From positions 2,666,001 through 2,730,000 of the forward strand of contig NZ_CP106738.1 in assembly GCF_025639885.1 (NCBI RefSeq): 64,000 nucleotides of DNA. The letters are read 5' to 3'. This document shows positions 55,435 through 63,070 of the stretch, piece by piece; position 1 is the first letter of the stretch, and the number at the start of each line of letters is the position of its first letter. The position numbers and the translations under genes are program-made. Source of the stretch: Roseovarius pelagicus (GTDB lineage: Bacteria > Pseudomonadota > Alphaproteobacteria > Rhodobacterales > Rhodobacteraceae). Under the pieces are notes generated by a model. The model was not told where the DNA came from. It made no database searches and saw only the letters and a list, made by a program, of their open reading frames with translations.

Positions 55435-56463
55435 ATGGGACGGGCAGACACCGTGATCAAACCTCTCGGAGGATTTGGCCTGCGCAGCGGTGATACGCCC
55501 GTGCGACGGACCTTCGAGATCTATGTCCATCGTGGCTTTTCCGAACTGGAATTTGCTGCCGTGACCAACACGCTGGCCATGGCCAACGCGGTGCTGTCCC
55601 GAGATGCATTTGACTGGCGTGTAGTGTCGGACACGCCGGGGATCGTTTCGGGCAACACGGCGATGCTGGTTCGTGCCAAACCAGCGGTGCATGATCACAT
55701 GTATGCGGACATCATGGTGGTTCTGGGTGGACCCAGAGCAGCACGATCGGACTGGCCGCGACGTGCCCGCGCGATGCAACGTCTGGCAGCGCCTGTGGTT
55801 CTGCTGTCGGATGCAGCAACCGCCTTTATCCGGATGACCAAATCGCCCGCTGGCAAGGTGACGACGCATTGGCGTGATATTCCGGTACTGCACGAGGAGG
55901 GGCATCACCCCGGACTGACCGATCGGCTCTGTGAAAACAGTGACGGGATTCTGACGGCGGCGGGCACCGGTGCAACAGTGGAGTTGATCATCGGATTGAT
56001 TGCGCCGTTTCTGGAGGCTGCGCAGCTCGCGGAGATCGGCAACCAGTTATTGTTGCCCACCATCCGGAAGACTGACGCAGAGCAACCGTGTGGGGCGGCA
56101 GGCAACGAGGCATTGTTTGACGAACGCATATCGGATGCAATTCGTCTGATGGAGGTCAATTTGTCAGAGCCTCTGTCGATGAGCGAAGTTACCGAGATGG
56201 TTGGAATTTCGACGCGCCATATGGAGCGCGTGTTTCGCGAGGTGTTTGATGAAACGCCCGCGCGATTTTACAAGCGTTTGCGGGTAAAACAGGCCCGCGT
56301 CATGATTGAAACGACGCTGATGCCGTTGATGGATGTCGCGCTGGCGACGGGCTTTGGCTCGCGCAGCACGATGGCCAAGGCCGTAAGCGACGAATATGGC
56401 CTGACCCCATCCAGAATGCGGACACGAAAAAAGATCGATTTGCTGAAATTCGACGCGGGCTAA
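55435..56463 (+). CDS. GlxA-type transcriptional regulator (DJ-1/PfpI domain plus AraC HTH)
   Basis: The 342-residue protein has an N-terminal DJ-1/PfpI-like domain (RTFEIYVHRGFSELEFAAVTNTLAMANAVLSRDAFDW, to about residue 195) and a C-terminal AraC double helix-turn-helix (MSEVTEMVGISTRHMERVFREVFDETPARFYKRLRVKQARVMI). I start at ATG 55435, after AAGGAGG; the in-frame GTG at 55381 has no such site. GlxA-type regulators in rhizobia sit by glxBCD-glnT genes, and homologues control use of choline, carnitine or arginine derivatives. Its stop overlaps the stop of the transporter gene on the other strand. Confidence 0.88.
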   Translation: MGRADTVIKPLGGFGLRSGDTPVRRTFEIYVHRGFSELEFAAVTNTLAMANAVLSRDAFDWRVVSDTPGIVSGNTAMLVRAKPAVHDHMYADIMVVLGGPRAARSDWPRRARAMQRLAAPVVLLSDAATAFIRMTKSPAGKVTTHWRDIPVLHEEGHHPGLTDRLCENSDGILTAAGTGATVELIIGLIAPFLEAAQLAEIGNQLLLPTIRKTDAEQPCGAAGNEALFDERISDAIRLMEVNLSEPLSMSEVTEMVGISTRHMERVFREVFDETPARFYKRLRVKQARVMIETTLMPLMDVALATGFGSRSTMAKAVSDEYGLTPSRMRTRKKIDLLKFDAG

Positions 56464-57302
56464 AGCGCCAGATATCCGATCCCTGAAAAGGTTATGGCAA
56501 CCCCGACCCATTGGGCCGTGCGCATCGGTTCTCGCAAAATGAGCCGTGCGAGAATGATCGTCGCCACGCCGAAGATGGACGCGCCGACAGCGGCGAACTC
56601 GGCTCGCTGGAGGGTGCCGCTGGCCAGAACGATACCGTGGGCCGTGGTGTCCAGTAGCGCCATCAGCACCAAGTAGGGCCATGCAGAGCGGTCAGGGCGT
56701 TTAGGGCTACGGGCCAGCATGAGCAGTGTCAGGCAAACGACTGATGCGGTCAGGCGCGAGATGAAAATCACGGGCAGCTCGTCTCCCGATGCGGTTGCCG
56801 CTTGTCCGGTGGCGAATGTCCCGGCAAATCCAACCGCTGCCAGCACCGCCCAGCCAACTGCCGAAACTCGAGAGCCATTGCCCGCCTGCTCATCCGAGAG
56901 AATGCTGACCAGAGCGACGCCGCACAGGACGACAACAACGGCGATCCATTGGTCAACAGGCACGATCTGTCCAGAGGCAGCGGCCCAACCGACAGACAGT
57001 ATCGGGTATGCACCGACGATGGGCGCAACCAGCGCAACAGGGCCTATCCCGAACGCTTTGTAGAGGCCGATACAAGCACAGATGTAGATCAGGCCGCTGA
57101 GAACACTCAGGCCACCATCAATCGCATTCATCTCGTGCCAGTCGCCAAATACCAGAGCGAGCGGCAAAAGTAATAGCGTACCGGTCATCAACATGACGAT
57201 AAGCAGCGGCAATACGGCGCTGCCTTGGGCGACCTGCCGCACGCAGATGTCATGGATGCCCCATGCCAGCGCGGCGCACAGGCCCAGAGACAATGCCAAC
57301 AT
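56460..57302 (-). CDS. EamA-type (DMT superfamily) transporter
   Basis: The 280-residue protein has about ten membrane helices in two EamA repeats (LGLCAALAWGIHDICVRQVAQG... and AVGWAVLAAVGFAGTFATGQAATASGDELPVIFISRLTASVV). The start at 57302 follows GCAGAGGTA; an in-frame ATG at 57323 adds seven residues with a weaker site. Family members export or import amino acids, amines and other small metabolites. In this cluster it may handle an amine or amino acid related to the neighbouring enzymes, which is inferred. Confidence 0.85.
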   Translation of the reverse strand: MLALSLGLCAALAWGIHDICVRQVAQGSAVLPLLIVMLMTGTLLLLPLALVFGDWHEMNAIDGGLSVLSGLIYICACIGLYKAFGIGPVALVAPIVGAYPILSVGWAAASGQIVPVDQWIAVVVVLCGVALVSILSDEQAGNGSRVSAVGWAVLAAVGFAGTFATGQAATASGDELPVIFISRLTASVVCLTLLMLARSPKRPDRSAWPYLVLMALLDTTAHGIVLASGTLQRAEFAAVGASIFGVATIILARLILREPMRTAQWVGVAITFSGIGYLAL

Positions 57303-57521
57303 CAGCGTACCTCTGCGATGCATATCGCCATTTTATGGATCATTGGTTTTCCTGACTTACCCTGTGCGTTGGTGGATCAGACTGGAGTCCCGCGACCGGT
57401 CGGATGCTACTGCGATGGCCCGCCTCCGGTCGCGGAAAATCGCGGAGGAAACAAAAAAGAGCTTTGCAGCTCATGTCAAAGACTGCAAAGCCCAGTTGGT
57501 AGGGACGTGGTATTGATAAGG

Positions 57522-58850
57522 TCAGATATCCAGCGTGTGGTCTTTTTCCCACTGCGAGAAATGCGAGGTGTAGTCGTTCCATTCCTGCATCTTCATCTTG
57601 ATGTAGGATTTGGAGAATTCTTCGCCCATCATCTCTTTCAGGCCCTTGTCCTTGTCATATTCGCGCAACGCGTCGAGCATGTTTAGCGGCAGCTTGGGCG
57701 CGCCGCGTACCTTGTGACCTTCGGCGTACATGTCGATGTCATGGCGTTTGCCCGGATCAGCCTTGGACCGGATACCCGACAGGCCTGCTGCAATGATGAT
57801 CGCCTGCAGCAAATATGGATTGACTGCTCCATCGGGCAGGCGCAGTTCGAACCGGCCGGGGCCGGGCACGCGTACCATATGCGTCCGGTTGTTGCCGGTC
57901 CATGTCACCGTGTTTGGAGCCCATGTGGCACCGGACGTGGTACGCGGTGCATTGATCCGCTTGTAGCTGTTTACGGTGGGGTTGGTGATCGCCGCCAGCG
58001 CGCTGGCGTGTTTCATAATACCACCGAGGAAATGCTTGCCGCGCTCGGATAGGCCCAGCTCACCGGTCTGGCCTTCACCCTCGCCTGCAAAGACGTTGAC
58101 TTTGGCTGCCTTGCCGGGCGCGTCCCAGACTGAGATATGCGCGTGGCAACCATTGCCTGTCAGACCCTCGACCGGCTTGGGCATGAAGGTGGCGCGGAAA
58201 CCGTGCTTTTCGGCAATGGACCGGGTCATGAACTTGAAGAAGCTGTGCTTGTCCGCCGTTGAAAGAGCATCGTCGAAATCCCAGTTCATTTCCCACTGGC
58301 CGTTGGCGTCCTCGTGGTCGTTCTGGTAGGGGCCCCAGCCCAGATCGAGCATGTAATCGCTGATCTCGCGGATCACGTCGAGGCGGCGCATCATCGCCTG
58401 CTGGTCGTAGCAGGGCTTGGCCGCGGTATCAAAGGGGTCGCTGATCTGGTCGCCGTCGGGGGTCAACAGGAAAAATTCGGCTTCGATCCCGGTTTTGACA
58501 TGCATGCCTTCTTCGGCCGCTTCGTCAATCAGGCGGCGCAGCACGTTGCGCGGGGCCTGAGCCACATCTGCACCCTCCATGACGCAGTTCCCAGCGACCC
58601 ATGCAATTTCGGGCTTCCACGGCAGTTGAATCACCGATGATGGGTCCGGCACGGCGAGCATGTCAGGATGCGCGGGCGTCAGATCCAGCCATGTGGCGAA
58701 CCCGGCAAAGCCTGCACCGTCTTCCTGCATGTCTGCAATCGCTTGCGCTGGGACCAGTTTGGCGCGTTGGGCACCAAAGAGATCGGTGAAGGAAATCATA
58801 AAGTATTTCACGCCGTTATCAGCGGCAAATTTGGCGAGATCTGTGGTCAT
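57522..58850 (-). CDS. glnT: Type III glutamine synthetase-like ligase (GlnT / GmaS group)
   Basis: The 442-residue protein NGVKYFMISFTDLFGAQRAKLVPAQAIADMQEDGAGFAGFATWLDLTPAHPD has the glutamine synthetase catalytic domain (FMPKPVEGLTGNGCHAHISVWD; NPTVNSYKRINAPRTTSGATWAPNTVTWTGNNRTHMVRVPGPGRFELRLPDGAVNPYL). This group includes rhizobial GlnT and gamma-glutamylmethylamide synthetase GmaS, which joins glutamate to methylamine; the two cannot be told apart by eye. Its place after three glutamate-synthase-like subunits fits both the glxBCD-glnT and mgsABC-gmaS layouts. I use glnT as a neutral symbol. Confidence 0.82.
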   Translation of the reverse strand: MTTDLAKFAADNGVKYFMISFTDLFGAQRAKLVPAQAIADMQEDGAGFAGFATWLDLTPAHPDMLAVPDPSSVIQLPWKPEIAWVAGNCVMEGADVAQAPRNVLRRLIDEAAEEGMHVKTGIEAEFFLLTPDGDQISDPFDTAAKPCYDQQAMMRRLDVIREISDYMLDLGWGPYQNDHEDANGQWEMNWDFDDALSTADKHSFFKFMTRSIAEKHGFRATFMPKPVEGLTGNGCHAHISVWDAPGKAAKVNVFAGEGEGQTGELGLSERGKHFLGGIMKHASALAAITNPTVNSYKRINAPRTTSGATWAPNTVTWTGNNRTHMVRVPGPGRFELRLPDGAVNPYLLQAIIIAAGLSGIRSKADPGKRHDIDMYAEGHKVRGAPKLPLNMLDALREYDKDKGLKEMMGEEFSKSYIKMKMQEWNDYTSHFSQWEKDHTLDI

Positions 58851-58885
58851 ATTGGGTCGTCCCTGTTGATCGTCTTTTGTGACTT

Positions 58886-58910
58886 GGGCGCAGCCTTGAT
58901 GGCTGCGCCC
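58886..58910 (-). other. Perfect hairpin between the FMN subunit gene and glnT
   Basis: GGGCGCAGCC-TTGAT-GGCTGCGCCC has 10-bp perfect arms and a 5-base loop. It lies 13 bases after the stop of the upstream gene and has no T-run. It may protect the upstream transcript or set a different level for glnT. Confidence 0.6.
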
Positions 58911-58922
58911 TTGATGTAGTTC

Positions 58923-60266
58923 TTAAAACCCGGTGCCCGGCTTGCCGGGATACCAGTCCGTACCTGCCAATGGAATCTTGGCCATGGCAGCGGCTTCCAT
59001 TGTCAGAGCGCAGAGGTCTTCCGGCTCCAGGTTGTGCAGATGGTTTTTGCCGCAGGCCCGTGCAATCGTTTGCGCCTCCAGCGTCATCACCTTGAGGTAG
59101 TTGTTCAGGTGACGTCCGCCGGCGACCGGATCGAACCGTTTCATCAGTTCAGAATCCTGCGTGGTGATACCGGCAGGGTCGCGCCCTTCGTGCCAGTCAT
59201 CATATGCGCCTGCGGTGGTGCCCAGTGCGTTATACTCGGACTCCCAGCGCGGATCATTATCGCCCAGCGCGATCAGCGCGGCGGTACCGATGGCAACCGC
59301 GTCCGCGCCCATCGCCAGTGCTTTGGCGGTATCCGCTCCGCCGCGAATGCCGCCTGACACGATCAGCTGCACCTCGCGGTGAAGCCCCTGATCCTCGAGC
59401 GCGCGCACCGCTTCGCGGATACAGGCCAGAATGGGCATGCCGACATGCTCGATGAATACGTCCTGTGTGGCGGCTGTACCGCCCTGCATCCCGTCCAGTA
59501 CGACCACATCCGCGCCTGCCTTAACGGCCAACGTGGTGTCATAATAGGGGCGGGTGCCCCCGACCTTGACGTAGATGGGCTTTTCCCAGTTGGTGATTTC
59601 ACGCAGTTCAAGGATCTTGATTTCCAGATCGTCCGGGCCGGTCCAGTCAGGGTGACGACAGGCCGAACGCTGATCGATGCCCTTAGGCAGGTTGCGCATT
59701 TCGGCCACGCGATCACTGATCTTCTGCCCAAGCAGCATACCGCCGCCGCCGGGCTTTGCGCCCTGACCAACAACAACCTCGATGGCGTCGCAACGGCGCA
59801 GGTCATCAGGGTTCATACCATAACGCGATGGCAGGAGCTGATAGACCAGCTTGTTGGAGTGGCCGCGTTCCTCTTCGGTCATGCCGCCGTCACCAGTGGT
59901 GGTCGAGGTTCCTGCCAGTGTCGCGCCGCGTCCCAGTGCCTCTTTGGCTGGGCCCGAAAGCGCACCAAAGGACATGCCCGCGATGGTCACAGGAATGTCC
60001 AACTCGATCGGCTTCTTGGCAAAACGGGTGCCCAGAACGACCTTGGTGTCGCATTTTTCGCGGTACCCTTCCAGTGGATAGCGCGAGATCGATGCGCCCA
60101 GAAACAGCAGGTCGTCGAAATGCGGAACCTTGCGTTTGGAGCCACCGCCACGGATGTCATAGATGCCGGTCGCTGCCGCACGGCGGATTTCGGCGTTTGT
60201 CGGATTCGAGAACGTGGCCGACTGGATCGGAACGGTGCGCGGTGCGCCTTGGTGATCGTCTTTCAT
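58923..60266 (-). CDS. Glutamate synthase-like FMN-binding subunit (GlxD / MgsC type)
   Basis: The 447-residue protein corresponds to the FMN and iron-sulfur region of large-subunit glutamate synthase: GMSFGALSGPAKEALGRGATLAGTSTTTGDGGMTEEE, AKPGGGGMLLGQKISDRVAEMRNLPKGIDQRSACRHPDW, YVKVGGTRPYYDTTLAVKAGADVVVLDGMQGGTAATQDVFIEHVGMP and IRGGADTAKALAMGADAVAIGTAALIALG. It transfers the amide nitrogen or amine onto a keto acid together with the two subunits encoded upstream. It follows them by 14 bases. Confidence 0.9.
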   Translation of the reverse strand: MKDDHQGAPRTVPIQSATFSNPTNAEIRRAAATGIYDIRGGGSKRKVPHFDDLLFLGASISRYPLEGYREKCDTKVVLGTRFAKKPIELDIPVTIAGMSFGALSGPAKEALGRGATLAGTSTTTGDGGMTEEERGHSNKLVYQLLPSRYGMNPDDLRRCDAIEVVVGQGAKPGGGGMLLGQKISDRVAEMRNLPKGIDQRSACRHPDWTGPDDLEIKILELREITNWEKPIYVKVGGTRPYYDTTLAVKAGADVVVLDGMQGGTAATQDVFIEHVGMPILACIREAVRALEDQGLHREVQLIVSGGIRGGADTAKALAMGADAVAIGTAALIALGDNDPRWESEYNALGTTAGAYDDWHEGRDPAGITTQDSELMKRFDPVAGGRHLNNYLKVMTLEAQTIARACGKNHLHNLEPEDLCALTMEAAAMAKIPLAGTDWYPGKPGTGF

Positions 60267-60280
60267 GTCGTCAGCCCCTC

Positions 60281-60958
60281 TTAGTAAGCGTTGTCAATGT
60301 TGAAGTTGTACAGCTTGCGGGCCGAGCCGTAGCGCTTGAACTCTTCCGGTTTGGCGTCGCATTCGCCGCGCTCCAGCAGATCCTTTAGGATCTCGATATG
60401 CTCGGGACGCATCTCTTTTTCGATGCAATCTGCCCCCAGAGATTTGACTGATCCGCGCACGAACAGGCGCGCCTCATACAGGCTGTCGCCCAAGGCATCG
60501 CCGGCGTCGCCACAGACGACCATGTTACCCGACTGGGCCATGAACGCGCTCATATGGCCGATGTTGCCATGCACGATGATGTCGATGCCTTTCATCGAGA
60601 TGCCGCAGCGCGACGAGGCGTTGCCCTTGATCACCAATGTGCCGCCATGCGCGGTAGCACCTGCATATTGGCTGGCATCGCCTTCTATGATGACCGTACC
60701 GCTCATCATGTTTTCGGCAACGCCCGGCCCGGCTGAACCATGCACGCGCACGGTCGCCTGCTTGTTCATGCCGGCGCAGTAATAGCCGGTGGACCCCATG
60801 ACGTTGACCTCAATGGGGGCGTCCAGACCGACGGCAATCGCGTGGCTGCCCTTGGCGTTCACGATTTCCCACTTGGTCTGGTTGGTTTCCTTGGATTGTG
60901 CCTGAAGTGTCGTGTTCAGGTCGCGCAATCCCTGCGCTTCTAGATCGAATGTTTGCAT
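60281..60958 (-). CDS. Glutamate synthase-like GXGXG-motif subunit (GlxC / MgsB type)
   Basis: The 225-residue protein is a right-handed beta helix of the GltB C-terminal type, with repeated G-x-x-G turns (VMGSTGYYCAGMNKQATVRVHGSAGPGVAENMMSGTVIIEGDASQYAGATAHGGTLVIKGNASSRCGISMKGIDIIVHGNIGHMSAFMAQSG). It is the structural subunit that in ordinary glutamate synthase is fused to the FMN domain. The ATG overlaps the stop of the amidotransferase gene. Confidence 0.9.
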   Translation of the reverse strand: MQTFDLEAQGLRDLNTTLQAQSKETNQTKWEIVNAKGSHAIAVGLDAPIEVNVMGSTGYYCAGMNKQATVRVHGSAGPGVAENMMSGTVIIEGDASQYAGATAHGGTLVIKGNASSRCGISMKGIDIIVHGNIGHMSAFMAQSGNMVVCGDAGDALGDSLYEARLFVRGSVKSLGADCIEKEMRPEHIEILKDLLERGECDAKPEEFKRYGSARKLYNFNIDNAY

Positions 60959-61887
60959 TACGCGGCCTTCTCTGTGGCGGTCGGAGCTGCGTTATGGCTC
61001 CAGAAATAGACGGTTGCCGGCTCGGGTTCCCAGACACGGGCCTGCTCGATGCCGGGCAGGTTGACCAGCGCGCGATATTCAGAACCAAACGCAACATATT
61101 GGTCGGTTTCGGCCATGACGGCGGGTTTGCAGGCGATTGGATCGCGCACAACACCAAATCCGTCCTTGGTGCCGACGACGAAGGTGAAGAAACCGTCGAG
61201 ATCATCCAGCGAGCTTTGCAGCGCCTCGCCCAGTGTCGCGCCATTCTGCATGCGCCATGTCAGGTAGGCTGCGCCAACTTCGGTATCGTTCATTGTCTCA
61301 ATATGCACGCCCTCGCGACGCAGTTTGCGGCGCAACGCGTTGTGATTGCTGAGCGAGCCATTGTGCACAAGACACTGATCTGCACCAGTGTTGAACGGGT
61401 GTGCGCCCATTGTGGTCACGGCGGATTCAGTTGCCATGCGAGTGTGACCAATCCCGTGCGTGCCGTGCATTTTACTCAGTTCAAAGCGGGCAGCGACGTC
61501 TTTGGGCAGTCCGACCTCTTTGTAGATCTCAAGCGTTTCGCCATAGCTCATCACCCGGACGTTGGGGCGAATTGTGCCCAGCGCCGCGCGCGCGGTGGTT
61601 ACGCTATCGCTCGGAATATCCAGCACGGCGTGCGTATCAATGACGCGCATTGTTATAGATTTACCAATGCTTGAACCGAGCTCGGTATCCAGCTGCGCGA
61701 AATCGTCATCTGGTGTGTCCGATTGAACGGTCATTTTCACACGGCCCGGCGTCTCATCACGATAGATTGCGATGCCAGCGCTGTCGGGGCCGCGATCCGT
61801 CATGGTGATCAGCATGTCGGTAAGCATATCTCCCAGCCGAGATTCCAGGCTGGGGTCTTTGAGGAAAAGGCCAACGATGCCACACAT
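60958..61887 (-). CDS. Class II glutamine amidotransferase subunit (GlxB / MgsA type)
   Basis: The 309-residue protein starts MCGIVGLFLKDPSLESRLGDMLTDMLITMTDRGPDSAGIAIY, with the N-terminal nucleophile Cys2 exposed after Met removal. It also has MHGTHGIGHTRMATESAVTTMGAHPFNTGADQCLVHNGSLSNHNALRRKLRREG, the glutaminase motifs. It supplies ammonia from glutamine (or a glutamine analogue) to the two downstream subunits. It is the first gene of the minus-strand operon, with Shine-Dalgarno AAAGGAA. Confidence 0.92.
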   Translation of the reverse strand: MCGIVGLFLKDPSLESRLGDMLTDMLITMTDRGPDSAGIAIYRDETPGRVKMTVQSDTPDDDFAQLDTELGSSIGKSITMRVIDTHAVLDIPSDSVTTARAALGTIRPNVRVMSYGETLEIYKEVGLPKDVAARFELSKMHGTHGIGHTRMATESAVTTMGAHPFNTGADQCLVHNGSLSNHNALRRKLRREGVHIETMNDTEVGAAYLTWRMQNGATLGEALQSSLDDLDGFFTFVVGTKDGFGVVRDPIACKPAVMAETDQYVAFGSEYRALVNLPGIEQARVWEPEPATVYFWSHNAAPTATEKAA

Positions 61888-61961
61888 CTGTGCGTTCCTT
61901 TCATTAAGGCGTTCTGACTGAGTCGGAGGCTAGCACCAAATTTCAAACCGTTCAACTGTTG

Positions 61962-61991
61962 GGAAAGTAAATTTCCTGACAGTCAATTTCC
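61962..61991. promoter_or_regulatory. Repeated AATTTCC motif upstream of the glutamate-synthase-like operon
   Basis: GGAAAGTAAATTTCC (61962-61976) is followed eight bases later by a second AATTTCC (61985-61991), giving an inverted pair plus a direct repeat. It lies about 75-105 bp before the operon start, a fitting place for the cupin-type regulator encoded just upstream. No footprint data; position and symmetry only. Confidence 0.4.
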
Positions 61992-62104
61992 TTGCTGAAT
62001 ATGTGCGGCGGGCAAGCCAAGGAAGCACGGCATATGCAAAATGAAGCTTCCAGTTGGGATGTATCCCACCACCGGGTGCATTCACGCTACGTGCTTGACG
62101 GATT

Positions 62105-62761
62105 TCAGGCTTTTTGGGGGTAGCTGATAATCGAAAGGTAACGCGCGGGCAGCTTGATCAGCTTTTCAGGTCCGTGCGGTGCATCGGCATCGAAGAACAA
62201 CGTATCGCCCGGTTCGAGCGTATGCACATCATCCCCGTGCCTGTATTCCACTTCGCCTTCCAGCATGTAAATCGTCTCGATCCCGCCATGTTGAAAGGTT
62301 GGGAACACGTCTGATTCTTCGGTAAGTGTGATCAGATAAGGCTCTACAATAACGCCAGAGGCATTGGCCCCGATGTGACCCAGTAGATTATACTGGTGAT
62401 TGGCGCGCGTGCCATCGCGTTGCATTTCGACACCTTGGCCGGCCTTGGTGTGGACAGCTTCTCGGTGCTCCTCGAAGCTGCGAAAGAAACTGGTCAGCGG
62501 CACTCTGAGCGCGTTAGCCAACGTTCGCAGCGTCGTTAGCGAGGGCGATGTGTTCCCATTTTCGATTTTTGACAGCATACCGATGGACAGCCCGGTTATC
62601 TGGGCCAGATCTGCTACGGTGATTTCCTGTTTGCGACGGAACGCCCGAACTTCGCGGCCGATAGCAACTTCAAGAACCTTTTCGCGCACACCATCTGCGG
62701 TGCTGTGCGGGTCTTGGGTCAAGAATGCGGTCTTCTTGGTGTTTGTTGCATCTATGCTCAT
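62105..62761 (-). CDS. XRE-family regulator with C-terminal cupin domain
   Basis: The 218-residue protein has an XRE helix-turn-helix (VRAFRRKQEITVADLAQITGLSIGMLSKIENGNTSPSLTTLRTLANALRVPLTSFF, about residues 37-92) and a cupin_2 domain (GGIETIYMLEGEVEYRHGDDVHTLEPGDTLFFDADAPHGPEKLIKLPARYLSIISYP). This PuuR-like layout usually senses amines, amino acids or their glutamyl forms and represses the adjacent catabolic operon. It lies 217 bp upstream of the amidotransferase subunit gene on the same strand. I prefer start 62761 over the longer in-frame 62818. Confidence 0.88.
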   Translation of the reverse strand: MSIDATNTKKTAFLTQDPHSTADGVREKVLEVAIGREVRAFRRKQEITVADLAQITGLSIGMLSKIENGNTSPSLTTLRTLANALRVPLTSFFRSFEEHREAVHTKAGQGVEMQRDGTRANHQYNLLGHIGANASGVIVEPYLITLTEESDVFPTFQHGGIETIYMLEGEVEYRHGDDVHTLEPGDTLFFDADAPHGPEKLIKLPARYLSIISYPQKA

Positions 62762-62985
62762 CGAGTTGGGCCTTTGTTCAGAAATTGCCCGATAGGCACG
62801 AAAAGCAGCGCGGACCAAATGTGATCAGTATAATGCGCAGCATTCCTGTAGCTATCCTAAATTTTAATATCAGTAAAGTTCATGCAGCATCATTTGAACA
62901 TTAGTTGAATACGCAGAAGTAACGATTGTGGATTTGTGCCGATGGTCATTCTGCGCGGAAAAGAGACGCGTATATGAAGTACCCT

Positions 62986-63000
62986 TTAACCTCCCGTTAA
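62986..63000 (+). promoter_or_regulatory. Perfect CtrA-type box upstream of the glycosyltransferase gene
   Basis: TTAA-CCTCCCG-TTAA, followed by CC, matches the full TTAA-N7-TTAA consensus at 8 of 8 positions. It lies 70 bp before the start codon. A further TTAAC at 63019 may be a half-site. Confidence 0.65.
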
Positions 63001-63070
63001 CCTCTTCTTTACGCATCATTAACTGAAATGAATGAAACTCTTCGGTGTATTCCGGGCTGAGGACTAATCT

